6,701 nucleotides of DNA from an uncultured Zetaproteobacteria bacterium. Its GTDB lineage: Bacteria; Pseudomonadota; Zetaproteobacteria; Mariprofundales; Mariprofundaceae. Every line of letters begins with the position of its first letter. Position 1 is the stretch's first letter. The position numbers and the translations under genes were made by a program. The notes below the pieces were generated by a model, which ran no database searches, was not told the DNA's origin, and worked only from the letters and a program-made list of their open reading frames with translations. Shown here piece by piece: positions 1 through 6,148 of the stretch. Where the stretch lies: assembly GCA_947311795.1 (NCBI GenBank), contig CAMZLX010000073.1:1-6701 (forward strand), written 5' to 3'.

Positions 1-493
1 GTTTGTTGGCAATGGGCTGCCGCATAAAAATGTGAGGGTACTTTTGCAAGCCATTGAAGACACGGCTATTCAACTGCAATGCGTGGGTATTCGGCAAAGT
101 GTAGCCGATGAATTGTGCGCCATATTTCCGTGGGCAAAGCAACAGGTTGCATTTTTGCAAGATGTGGATGATGTGGCTCTATTGAAGTTGTATCGCCAAT
201 GCGCGGCATTGCTGCAACCATCCACCGCAGAAGGTTATGGTTACCCGCCTTTGGAAGCCTTTGCTTGCGCCACACCTGCGATTGTTTCGGATATTCCCGT
301 GCTTAGAGAAACCACAGGCGGTTTTGCGACCTTTTGTGCGCCGCATGATTGGCGGACTTGGCAATATACCTTGCGCAACTTCCAACGCGATGAGCAGCAA
401 GTCAGCCAAGCGCTTGATTGGGCAAAGCAGCATCAAGGCAAACAAGGTTGGGCAGCGCATATTCAAGATATTGAAGCTTTGGTGCAGCGCTGA
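1..493 (+). CDS. Glycosyltransferase family 4-type protein, C-terminal part (5' end outside window)
   Basis: The reading frame is open from the left edge (first full codon at base 2) to a TGA at 491-493, giving 163 visible residues. What is present is the nucleotide-sugar-binding C-terminal Rossmann domain of a GT-B glycosyltransferase. It opens with GNGLPHKN (visible residues 3-10), the usual GT4 linker motif before the donor domain. It carries the EX7E signature in AEGYGYPPLEAFA, with the two glutamates at visible residues 77 and 85; in GT4 enzymes these contact the donor sugar nucleotide. A GTG at 32-34 could pass for a start, but the GT4 motif lies upstream of it, so the gene begins outside the window. 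The product should be a cytoplasmic, membrane-associated retaining glycosyltransferase that builds a surface polysaccharide. Donor and acceptor cannot be read from the sequence. Its stop overlaps the next start by one base (TGATG), which indicates one operon. Confidence 0.9.
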   Translation, partial: FVGNGLPHKNVRVLLQAIEDTAIQLQCVGIRQSVADELCAIFPWAKQQVAFLQDVDDVALLKLYRQCAALLQPSTAEGYGYPPLEAFACATPAIVSDIPVLRETTGGFATFCAPHDWRTWQYTLRNFQRDEQQVSQALDWAKQHQGKQGWAAHIQDIEALVQR

Positions 494-2370
494 TGTGTGG
501 CTTTGTGAGCATATTAGGCAAAACAGATGCTGTGGAACTCAAAGGCATGGCAACGGCTGTGTCGGCGCGTGGTCCTGATGGGCAAGGCGAGTTTATGTCG
601 CCCGAATTTTCAGCGATTCATCATCGGCTTGCCATTATCGGCCCTGATGAACGGGGCTTGCAACCCATGGAAGTCGATGATGTGGTGGTGGTGTTCAACG
701 GCTGCATTTATAACTACCAAGATTTAAGAACCAAGCTTGAAGCTGATGGTGTGCGCTTTAATTCCGACTCAGATACAGAAGTCATCCCGCATTTATACCG
801 CCGCTTTGGTTTGGGTCTGTTTAATTTGCTTGAAGGTATGTTTTCCATTGTGATTTGGGATAAACGCGAGCAGCTATGTTTGGTGGCGCGGGATGTGTTT
901 GGTGAAAAGCCGTTGTTTGTCTGCGAACAAGATGGGCGCATTGGTTTTGCCTCTTCGCAAAATGCCTTTGAGAAGGGAAAATGGTCGCTCACGCCCAATA
1001 TTAACAGCGTCTATCAGATTTTAACACGAATGCGGGCGGAAGCACCGCAGACCATGTATGAAGAAGTCTCGCAACTTCCCGCAGGTTGTTATGCCATTGC
1101 CAAAGCTGGGCAACCCATGCAAATCCGCCGCTATTTCTTCTTGCCAGAGCCAGATCAACCGCTTGATTTGACTGCCGATGAAATCAAACCCGAAGTGAAA
1201 GCCATGTTGATTCAGTCCGTCACGGCGAAAACGGTGTCGGATAAACCGCTGGGTGTGTTTTTATCGGGCGGGGTGGATTCATCCTTGATTGCGGCAGTGT
1301 TGAAGCAGGATGCTGGGCAAGATGTGCATAGCTTTTGCGTGAAGTTCACAGGTGCGCCCAAAGATTATGACGAGAGTGGTTTTGCCGCCGAAGTTGCGGG
1401 TCACTTAGGTACACAGCACACCACTTTAGAGGTGGATGCCAGCGCACACCAAGCTTTGGATGATTTGGCAACGGCTTTTGATATGCCAGTCACCAACTCA
1501 GCAGCATTACCCACCTATTTGATTAGCAAAGCTGCGAAATCGCATGTGGATGTGGCATTGTCGGGTGTGGGTGGTGATGAGTTGTTTGGTGGTTACCCAC
1601 GCTATTTGGGTCTTAAATGGCATGACAAACTTCAAGGTTTACCCGCCAGAGGCATTGCGCTTAAATTACTCGAAAGCTTAGGTGATAGTCATTCCAGCCG
1701 TAATTTACGAGGGCGTTTGCGCCGATTCTTGCAAGGGTTAAACGATGCGCCCGATGTCGCCTATCAAAAGTGGACTTCCACCACGAATGCGGCGTGGTCG
1801 GATATGCTTCATGGTATGCAATTGAATCAGCCTGACCATGCGTGGAAAAACGCATCCCAACTTGCAGGCGGTTTGCAAGGATTGATGCAGCAATATGGTG
1901 CAGTGAATGGGGCAATGATTCACGATGTGATTCATTATGTGGGTGATGATTTATTAGCCGTGGGTGACCGCATGAGCATGGCGAATGGTTTGGAGCTTAG
2001 AGCGCCGCTTTTGGATGCAGGTTTGTTTTCATTCATGGCAACTTTAGATGAAAGCTGGAAGGTTGAAGGGTTGCCGTGGCAAGAAAAGCTTAAAGTGTTG
2101 CTCAAAGACATCACTTGCGATTATTTGCCGAGAGAGATGGTTTATCGACCCAAACAAGGCTTTATGGCGCCCATCAAACATTGGATGCGCGCAGATTTTA
2201 AGGATGATATTCAGGCTATGATTGCCGATAAACCACTGGGTGGGCTTGTGCGTCAGTCATTCGTGCAAGAGCAATGGGACAGACACCAGCAAGGCGAAGA
2301 TAAATCGGATATGTTGTGGGGGTTGTTGCTGATGAACCGATGGATGCAGCAGCATGGGTGGCAGTTTTGA
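493..2370 (+). CDS. asnB: Asparagine synthase-type glutamine-hydrolysing amidotransferase (AsnB family)
   Basis: This 625-residue, full-length enzyme has an N-terminal glutaminase (Ntn/PurF-type) domain, about residues 2-210, and a C-terminal ATP-pyrophosphatase synthetase domain, about 235-600. Cys2 of MCGF is the glutaminase nucleophile once the initiator Met is removed. HHRLAII supplies the glutamine-binding Arg45, and SDTE supplies Asp94. The ATP loop is SGGVDSS at 258-264, followed by SGVGGDELFGGY at 357-368, DRMSMANGLELRAPLLD at 492-508 and RPKQGF at 552-557. Two family positions differ: the common NGEIYN motif reads NGCIYN (Cys71), and the acidic residue often found in SG(D/E)G.DE is Val359. 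The reaction expected for the family is Asp + Gln + ATP to Asn + Glu + AMP + PPi. Homologues in O-antigen and capsule loci, such as the WbpS and WbtH types, are linked to amidation of uronic acids, which this context would suit. The start is fixed because Cys2 must follow the initiator Met. It overlaps the upstream stop by one base and has only a weak GGTG ribosome site. Confidence 0.93.
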   Translation: MCGFVSILGKTDAVELKGMATAVSARGPDGQGEFMSPEFSAIHHRLAIIGPDERGLQPMEVDDVVVVFNGCIYNYQDLRTKLEADGVRFNSDSDTEVIPHLYRRFGLGLFNLLEGMFSIVIWDKREQLCLVARDVFGEKPLFVCEQDGRIGFASSQNAFEKGKWSLTPNINSVYQILTRMRAEAPQTMYEEVSQLPAGCYAIAKAGQPMQIRRYFFLPEPDQPLDLTADEIKPEVKAMLIQSVTAKTVSDKPLGVFLSGGVDSSLIAAVLKQDAGQDVHSFCVKFTGAPKDYDESGFAAEVAGHLGTQHTTLEVDASAHQALDDLATAFDMPVTNSAALPTYLISKAAKSHVDVALSGVGGDELFGGYPRYLGLKWHDKLQGLPARGIALKLLESLGDSHSSRNLRGRLRRFLQGLNDAPDVAYQKWTSTTNAAWSDMLHGMQLNQPDHAWKNASQLAGGLQGLMQQYGAVNGAMIHDVIHYVGDDLLAVGDRMSMANGLELRAPLLDAGLFSFMATLDESWKVEGLPWQEKLKVLLKDITCDYLPREMVYRPKQGFMAPIKHWMRADFKDDIQAMIADKPLGGLVRQSFVQEQWDRHQQGEDKSDMLWGLLLMNRWMQQHGWQF

Positions 2371-2379
2371 CGAGAATGT

Positions 2380-2386
2380 ATAAGGT
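2380..2386 (+). promoter_or_regulatory. Ribosome binding site of the Dam-like methyltransferase
   Basis: ATAAGGT contains an AAGG Shine-Dalgarno core at 2382-2385, eight bases before the ATG at 2394. A second in-frame ATG at 2400 would be 14 bases from the core, so 2394 is preferred. The whole gap after asnB is 23 bp and holds no clear promoter or terminator. The cassette therefore probably depends on transcription coming through asnB, or on a promoter hidden within the end of asnB. Confidence 0.5.
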
Positions 2387-2393
2387 TTAGCCT

Positions 2394-3299
2394 ATGCGTA
2401 TGGGGTCAAATAAAAAAGTAAAACCATTCTTGAAGTGGGCGGGTGGTAAGACGCAGCTGCTCGATGATATTGCTGCGACTTTTCCTTTTTCAAAACAAGA
2501 TAAGTTTACATTTATTGAGCCTTTTGTAGGTAGTGGCGCAGTATTGTTTTGGGTTTTGAATCATTATCCTAATGTCCAACAGTGTATCATCAATGACATC
2601 AATGAAGATTTGATCACTACATATCACACTATTCGCCATGATGTTGAAGGTTTGATTGATAGGCTCACACTTTGGCAAACTGAATACTATGCACTTACCG
2701 ACGATAAAGAAGCTAAAAAAACATACTATTATACCAAACGCGCAGCATTTAATACCAAAGAAGAGTCTAGCTTAACCCAAGCTGCTTTGTTTATCTTCCT
2801 TAATCGTACTTGTTTCAACGGCTTGTATCGCGTCAATAAAAGCGGTGGCTATAATGTACCTATCGGTAGCTATAAAACCCCAATGATTTGTGACGCTGAC
2901 AATCTAAGAAAAGTAAATGAAGCGTTGCAGCGCGTTACCATTCTTCAAGGTGACTTTGAGCAAACACTTAAATATGCTGAAGATGACACTTGTTTTTATT
3001 TGGATCCACCATACAAACCGTTGAGCGCATCATCCAGCTTCAATGCTTATGCTAAGGGCGAGTTTAATGATGCAGAGCAAACACGTTTGAAAGAATTTTG
3101 CGATACCATTGGCGAACAAGGGCATACATGGATTTTAAGTAACTCTGATGTGAAACAGCAAGAACATAACAACTTTTTTTTTGATGACTTATATAGTGAC
3201 TATGCCATTAATCGTGTGCTTGCCAAGCGCGCTATTAACTCCAACTCAGCAAAACGCGGCAGTATATATGAATTGTTGATTACCAACTGTGCAGCATAG
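2394..3299 (+). CDS. Dam/DpnM-like D12 class DNA adenine-N6 methyltransferase
   Basis: This protein transfers a methyl group from S-adenosylmethionine to N6 of adenine in double-stranded DNA and should protect the host from the nuclease encoded next to it. Its 301 residues are close to the usual length for Dam-type enzymes (about 270-300). The alpha-class motif order is clear: FLKWAGGKTQLL (residues 12-23, SAM-binding motif X), then FIEPFVGSGAVLF (40-52, motif I), NDIN (67-70, motif II) and LDPPYKPLS (203-211, catalytic DPPY motif IV). Between motif II and DPPY lies the target-recognition region, with NGLYRVNKSGGYNVPIGSY at 142-160. This closely follows the RVN..G.FNVPFG.Y pattern of GATC enzymes such as Dam, DpnM and MboA. 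The C-terminal INSNSAKRGSIYELL (281-295) is also typical of this subgroup. GATC is thus the likely target; M.EcoRV-type enzymes, which share the fold but modify another site, are the main alternative. The gene starts 23 bp after asnB and ends 11 bp before the nuclease. Confidence 0.92.
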   Translation: MRMGSNKKVKPFLKWAGGKTQLLDDIAATFPFSKQDKFTFIEPFVGSGAVLFWVLNHYPNVQQCIINDINEDLITTYHTIRHDVEGLIDRLTLWQTEYYALTDDKEAKKTYYYTKRAAFNTKEESSLTQAALFIFLNRTCFNGLYRVNKSGGYNVPIGSYKTPMICDADNLRKVNEALQRVTILQGDFEQTLKYAEDDTCFYLDPPYKPLSASSSFNAYAKGEFNDAEQTRLKEFCDTIGEQGHTWILSNSDVKQQEHNNFFFDDLYSDYAINRVLAKRAINSNSAKRGSIYELLITNCAA

Positions 3300-3303
3300 G
3301 GAG
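3298..3303 (+). promoter_or_regulatory. Ribosome binding site of the nuclease gene
   Basis: AGGGAG overlaps the TAG stop of the upstream methyltransferase and lies seven bases before the ATG at 3311. It is the strongest Shine-Dalgarno-like sequence in the cassette, so the nuclease appears well translated. It also ties nuclease translation closely to ribosomes finishing the protective methyltransferase. Confidence 0.6.
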
Positions 3304-3310
3304 ATAAAAT

Positions 3311-4081
3311 ATGGCAAGTGATGTGTCATGGGCTAAGATTTTTGATGATTACGCTATACATAAACACGACTTTTCTAAGTCACCTTTTGATATATCTGCG
3401 GCACAAATTAAACAAGCTTGCCAAGGCTTCAGAAAAACGGCGGAAAAAGAGGTTCGCTTGTTGTGTAAACAGGACTCTAGACGTGAACGCCCCGCCGTTT
3501 TTATTCAAAATGATTTGTTTTTGCTTCCAGTGAAGAATGGTTTTTATAAAATTGTTCAAGGGGAAGGCTATATTGATATTCCAGATATTTCTGAGGATAT
3601 TCAAGTATATGAATCAAAGTTAGGGTTTAAGCTGGATAGTGCATCAGTTGGTGATTCTGAAATGCAACATTTGGACTTTGCCTATGCTTCCAGTTTGATC
3701 CGAACATTTATGCAGGATGATTCACTTGTTTTGACGATTAGAGGGCGAAAATACACGCCAGAGTTTCATTTTTTTGTGGATAAACACCGTATTGATACAG
3801 GAAGTGTGCAGACAGAAGTTGATGCAGGTTATGAAGGGAAAGATAAAATCGTTCTCATTGAAGCCAAAAATAGTAAAACGAAAGACACCATTATTAGGCA
3901 GTTGTTTTATCCATACAAACAATGGAAAACCTATACAGATAAAGATGTATTTCTCTTGTTTTTTGAGAAGCGGGGGGATGAGTTTTTTATCTGGCAGTAC
4001 GGATTTACGGATGAATTTGATTACAACAGCATTCAGTTAATCAAGTCAGCACGCTTTACGATTCACTCTTTGAATGATTAA
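3311..4081 (+). CDS. Putative type II restriction endonuclease, PD-(D/E)XK-like
   Basis: This 256-residue protein lies between two DNA methyltransferase genes, where a restriction enzyme is expected. A plausible PD-(D/E)XK active site is TEVDAGYEGKDKIVLIEAKN (168-187): Asp171 (or Glu169) followed by Glu184-Ala-Lys186, the last two acidic/basic residues on a predicted beta strand. The segment after it, RQLFYPYKQW (196-205), is also found near the active site in several uncharacterised restriction enzymes. The N-terminal half has EVRLLCKQDSRRERPAVF (47-64), LFLLPVKNGFYKIV (69-82) and EMQHLDFAYASSLI (117-130). From memory this pattern resembles a group of type II enzymes annotated only by domains of unknown function (DUF6997-like). 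It does not resemble DpnII or MboI, whose sequences look quite different. Cleavage at GATC would be expected from the partner methyltransferases but is not shown by the protein itself. There is no signal peptide or membrane segment. Its end overlaps the next methyltransferase by 8 bp, and its AT content is among the highest in the window. Confidence 0.78.
   Translation: MASDVSWAKIFDDYAIHKHDFSKSPFDISAAQIKQACQGFRKTAEKEVRLLCKQDSRRERPAVFIQNDLFLLPVKNGFYKIVQGEGYIDIPDISEDIQVYESKLGFKLDSASVGDSEMQHLDFAYASSLIRTFMQDDSLVLTIRGRKYTPEFHFFVDKHRIDTGSVQTEVDAGYEGKDKIVLIEAKNSKTKDTIIRQLFYPYKQWKTYTDKDVFLLFFEKRGDEFFIWQYGFTDEFDYNSIQLIKSARFTIHSLND
4074..4081 (+). promoter_or_regulatory. 8-bp stop/start overlap, translational coupling of nuclease and second methyltransferase
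   Basis: ATGATTAA holds the ATG of the second methyltransferase and the TAA of the nuclease in different frames. No purine-rich ribosome site lies in the preceding 15 bases (cactctttga and before). An in-frame TGA at 4071-4073 directly precedes the ATG, so no upstream start is possible, and the next in-frame Met (residue 33) is too close to the catalytic motif. The methyltransferase is therefore probably made by ribosomes that finish the nuclease and restart. Confidence 0.6.
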
Positions 4082-4964
4082 AAGTTACTTCAAGTCGTTA
4101 GATAAAGCATATACCTTATTAGATGCAGATTCATTAGATATACTGCCAAAATTTAGGTTTGAATTTGATATGATTTTTGCCGATCCACCTTATTTTTTAT
4201 CTAATGATGGTTTAACCATCAAAAATGGTAAAATTAGTAGCGTAAACAAGGGCAAGTGGGATAAATCATCGGGTTTTGAGGCTATGGACGCATTTAATCG
4301 AGAATGGTTAACACTTGCTCGTGATAAAATGAAAGATAATGCAACCATTTGGATCAGTGGTACTAGCCATAATATTTTTAATATTGGGCAATTGCTCACT
4401 GAACTAGACTTTAAGATTCTTAATGTGATTACTTGGGAAAAAACCAACCCACCGCCAAATTTTTCATGCCGCTACTTTACCCATTCTACGGAACAAATTA
4501 TTTGGGCAAGAAAAGAAGCAAAAGTTCCTCATTATTTCAACTATGCTTTGATGAAAGAATTGAACGATGACAAGCAGATGAAAGATGTGTGGAAGCTTTC
4601 TGCGATTGCCAAGTGGGAAAAAAGTTGTGGCAAACATCCAACGCAAAAGCCGCTGGCGTTATTAACACGGATTATCTTGGCTTCCACGCAAAAAGGAGCG
4701 TGGGTTCTCGATCCTTTTGCAGGCAGTAGTACCACAGGTATTGCGGCAAACTTACTTGGGCGTAAATATTTAGGCATTGATCAAGAAGAAGAATATTTAG
4801 CTATGAGCAAACAGCGCAAACTTGAAATTGAGAATCCTGCTGTAGCGATGGCATATAAAGAAAAGATCAGAGGTTTTACGAAACAAAACACACTGCATGA
4901 TGTGTTGGCGCGTGAAGATGAGGCTGACTATGGGGTTGAATCTTTGGATAAGGTGATTCAATGA
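4074..4964 (+). CDS. DpnA/MboC-like beta-class site-specific DNA methyltransferase
   Basis: This is the second methyltransferase of the cassette, 296 residues. Motifs are in beta-class order. MIFADPPYFLS (33-43) is the catalytic DPPY near the N-terminus. SVNKGKWDKS (56-65) and TIWISGTSHNIFNIG (91-105) follow, then SCRYFTHSTE (131-140), LMKELNDDKQMKDVW (159-173) and GKHPTQKP (186-193). The SAM-binding DPFAGSSTTG (213-222) comes near the end. The CRYFTHSTE and KELND.KQMKDVW segments match my memory of DpnA from the DpnII system very closely. HinfI-type methyltransferases share only the general plan. DpnA methylates adenine in GATC and acts on single-stranded DNA, which protects incoming DNA during natural transformation; a similar role here is inference. 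Compared with DpnA as I recall it, this protein carries a tail of about 40 residues after KLEIEN (249-254). Translation is probably coupled to the nuclease, and its stop overlaps the next glycosyltransferase by 4 bp (ATGA). Confidence 0.9.
   Translation: MIKSYFKSLDKAYTLLDADSLDILPKFRFEFDMIFADPPYFLSNDGLTIKNGKISSVNKGKWDKSSGFEAMDAFNREWLTLARDKMKDNATIWISGTSHNIFNIGQLLTELDFKILNVITWEKTNPPPNFSCRYFTHSTEQIIWARKEAKVPHYFNYALMKELNDDKQMKDVWKLSAIAKWEKSCGKHPTQKPLALLTRIILASTQKGAWVLDPFAGSSTTGIAANLLGRKYLGIDQEEEYLAMSKQRKLEIENPAVAMAYKEKIRGFTKQNTLHDVLAREDEADYGVESLDKVIQ
4950..4955 (+). promoter_or_regulatory. Ribosome binding site of the complete glycosyltransferase gene
   Basis: AAGGTG lies five bases before the ATG at 4961, inside the last codons of the second methyltransferase. 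The ATG shares four bases with the methyltransferase stop (ATGA). The glycosyltransferase can thus be translated on its own or by coupling, but it depends on a transcript that runs through the cassette. Confidence 0.55.
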
Positions 4965-6148
4965 GTAAACGTATATTAATGGTTGCCGATGTGTCGGCGG
5001 AAGCAGTTCACGGTGGTGCAGAGCGGATGTTGTATCATCATCTGCGTGCTTTGGTGGATGCAGGGTATGATGTGACCATGCTAACCAGACAACCCACACC
5101 TGATGCGGAAGTGTGTATTGAGCTGCCGCAATTTGGTATTCAAGAATTTCGTTTTCCATTTTCAGGGGATAAGGGTTACCAAGGTTTAAAAGAATTGAAA
5201 TCTGCTGCCAAACAATGGTGGAAACATCATCAGGATGATTTTGATGTGGTGATTTCAGAACAACCCTTTGTGATGTGGGCATTGCTTGCCGCAGGCTGCA
5301 AGCTACCACGTTTGCAGGTGTGTTTTTCCTTTGCCTTTGAAGAATATGAAACCCGCCATGCCTTGGATATGACAGCCAAACACAAGCTTGCCATCAAAGC
5401 GATGAAAAAGTTGGAAGCCAAGGTGTATAAAAGTGCGGATACATTGATGGGCTTGAGCAAGTTTACCCAAGATAGAATGCACCATTTCTTTGGGCTTGCG
5501 GATGATGCGTGTGTGATTAACCCTGCTGCCGCAGATGAGTTTCAAGGGCTGCATATCAGCCAATATGATGGAATACGTGCGGAACTGGGCTGGGAAACAC
5601 CGGTGGTGACCACCTTGCGAAATCTTGTGCCGCGCACAGGTGTGGATTTGCTGATTCAAGCTGCGGCGATTGTGAAAGTGACGCATCCTGATGTGAAATT
5701 TATCATCATGGGTGATGGCGGTTTGCGCGAATCCATGCAGATGATGGCGGATGAATTGGGTGTGGCGGATATGATGACATTCACGGGTTATTTGCCAGAA
5801 GAAGATGTGCAGAAACGCTTGCTTGCATCCGATGTATTTGTGCTTCCCACGCGCGGTTTGGAAGGCTTTGGTTTGGTAACTTTGGAAGCCAATGCTTGGG
5901 GAACGCCAGTGCTTGCGACACCGATTTCAGCCAACAAAGAGCTTGTGCCGAGCATTATTCATAATCAGTTGGCGGACAATGCGTCACCCTTGGCATTGGC
6001 AGAAAAAATGATTTGGATGACAGAAAACCCTTTGGGTCAAGCCCAGCGTGTGCGCACCCAAGAAGATGCATTTCGCCAATACAATTGGCAGAAACATGAC
6101 CAGAAATTGTTGCAAATGGTGGAAGCTTTGGCTGAGGGTGGAGCATGA
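4961..6148 (+). CDS. Glycosyltransferase family 4-type protein
   Basis: A complete 395-residue GT-B glycosyltransferase, normal in length for GT4. The N-terminal acceptor domain begins with a beta strand, ILMVADV, and HGGAERML (17-24), the glycine pair that marks the start of most GT4 enzymes. The donor domain contains TTLRNLVPRTGVDLLIQA (217-234), FIIMGDGGLRESM (247-259), FTGYLPEEDV (274-283) and the EX7E motif in EGFGLVTLEA (Glu301, Glu309). RNLVPRTGVDLLI replaces the more usual GRL...KG.D.LI, a common variation. No signal peptide or clear transmembrane helix is seen; the protein should sit at the cytoplasmic face of the inner membrane and transfer a sugar from a nucleotide donor to a lipid-linked glycan. 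The sugar cannot be told. It overlaps both neighbours by 4 bp (ATGA at each end). It probably followed asnB directly before the restriction-modification genes arrived. Base composition is like the other flanking genes. Confidence 0.93.
   Translation: MSKRILMVADVSAEAVHGGAERMLYHHLRALVDAGYDVTMLTRQPTPDAEVCIELPQFGIQEFRFPFSGDKGYQGLKELKSAAKQWWKHHQDDFDVVISEQPFVMWALLAAGCKLPRLQVCFSFAFEEYETRHALDMTAKHKLAIKAMKKLEAKVYKSADTLMGLSKFTQDRMHHFFGLADDACVINPAAADEFQGLHISQYDGIRAELGWETPVVTTLRNLVPRTGVDLLIQAAAIVKVTHPDVKFIIMGDGGLRESMQMMADELGVADMMTFTGYLPEEDVQKRLLASDVFVLPTRGLEGFGLVTLEANAWGTPVLATPISANKELVPSIIHNQLADNASPLALAEKMIWMTENPLGQAQRVRTQEDAFRQYNWQKHDQKLLQMVEALAEGGA

Larger units (their letters stand above)
2394..4964. 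other. Type II restriction-modification cassette (M-R-M), candidate acquired insertion
   Basis: Three adjacent + strand genes form a self-contained restriction-modification unit: a Dam-like D12 methyltransferase, a putative PD-(D/E)XK nuclease and a DpnA-like methyltransferase. The block interrupts a polysaccharide operon. Hand counts of single 60-base lines give 28% GC in the nuclease (3541-3600) and in the second methyltransferase (4141-4200), and 42% in the first methyltransferase (2881-2940). The flanking genes give 52-55% (241-300, 1261-1320, 5701-5760). GATC occurs eight times inside the block and once in the rest of the window. The methyltransferase pair is of the kind that protects GATC in DpnII and MboI systems. 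No integrase, transposase, long terminal repeats or controller (C) protein gene is visible, so how it arrived is unknown. GATC as the target is inferred from family resemblance and site statistics. Confidence 0.8.

Noticed and set aside
32..34. GTG as the start of the left glycosyltransferase gene
   Set aside because: The GT4 motif GNGLPHKN lies in frame upstream of it and the donor domain alone would be incomplete, so the gene extends beyond the left edge.
237..578. 113-residue + strand open frame across the glycosyltransferase/asnB junction
   Set aside because: It lies out of frame with both genes that overlap there and has no motif or ribosome site supporting it.
2367..2395. TTGACG hexamer overlapping the asnB stop, as a possible -35 box for the RM cassette
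   Set aside because: No reasonable -10 hexamer follows at 16-18 bases (the sequence there is around GCCTAT), and the start codon would fall inside or right after it. A promoter here is not supported.
2394..3299. Housekeeping Dam methylase acting in mismatch repair and replication
   Set aside because: The enzyme family fits, but its position directly before a nuclease and a DpnA-like methyltransferase, and the near absence of GATC in neighbouring genes, point to a restriction-modification partner instead.
4797..5309. 170-residue open frame on the - strand
   Set aside because: It is antisense to the end of the second methyltransferase and the start of the glycosyltransferase, both strongly supported by motifs. 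It shows no recognisable domain and its composition is what an antisense reading gives.
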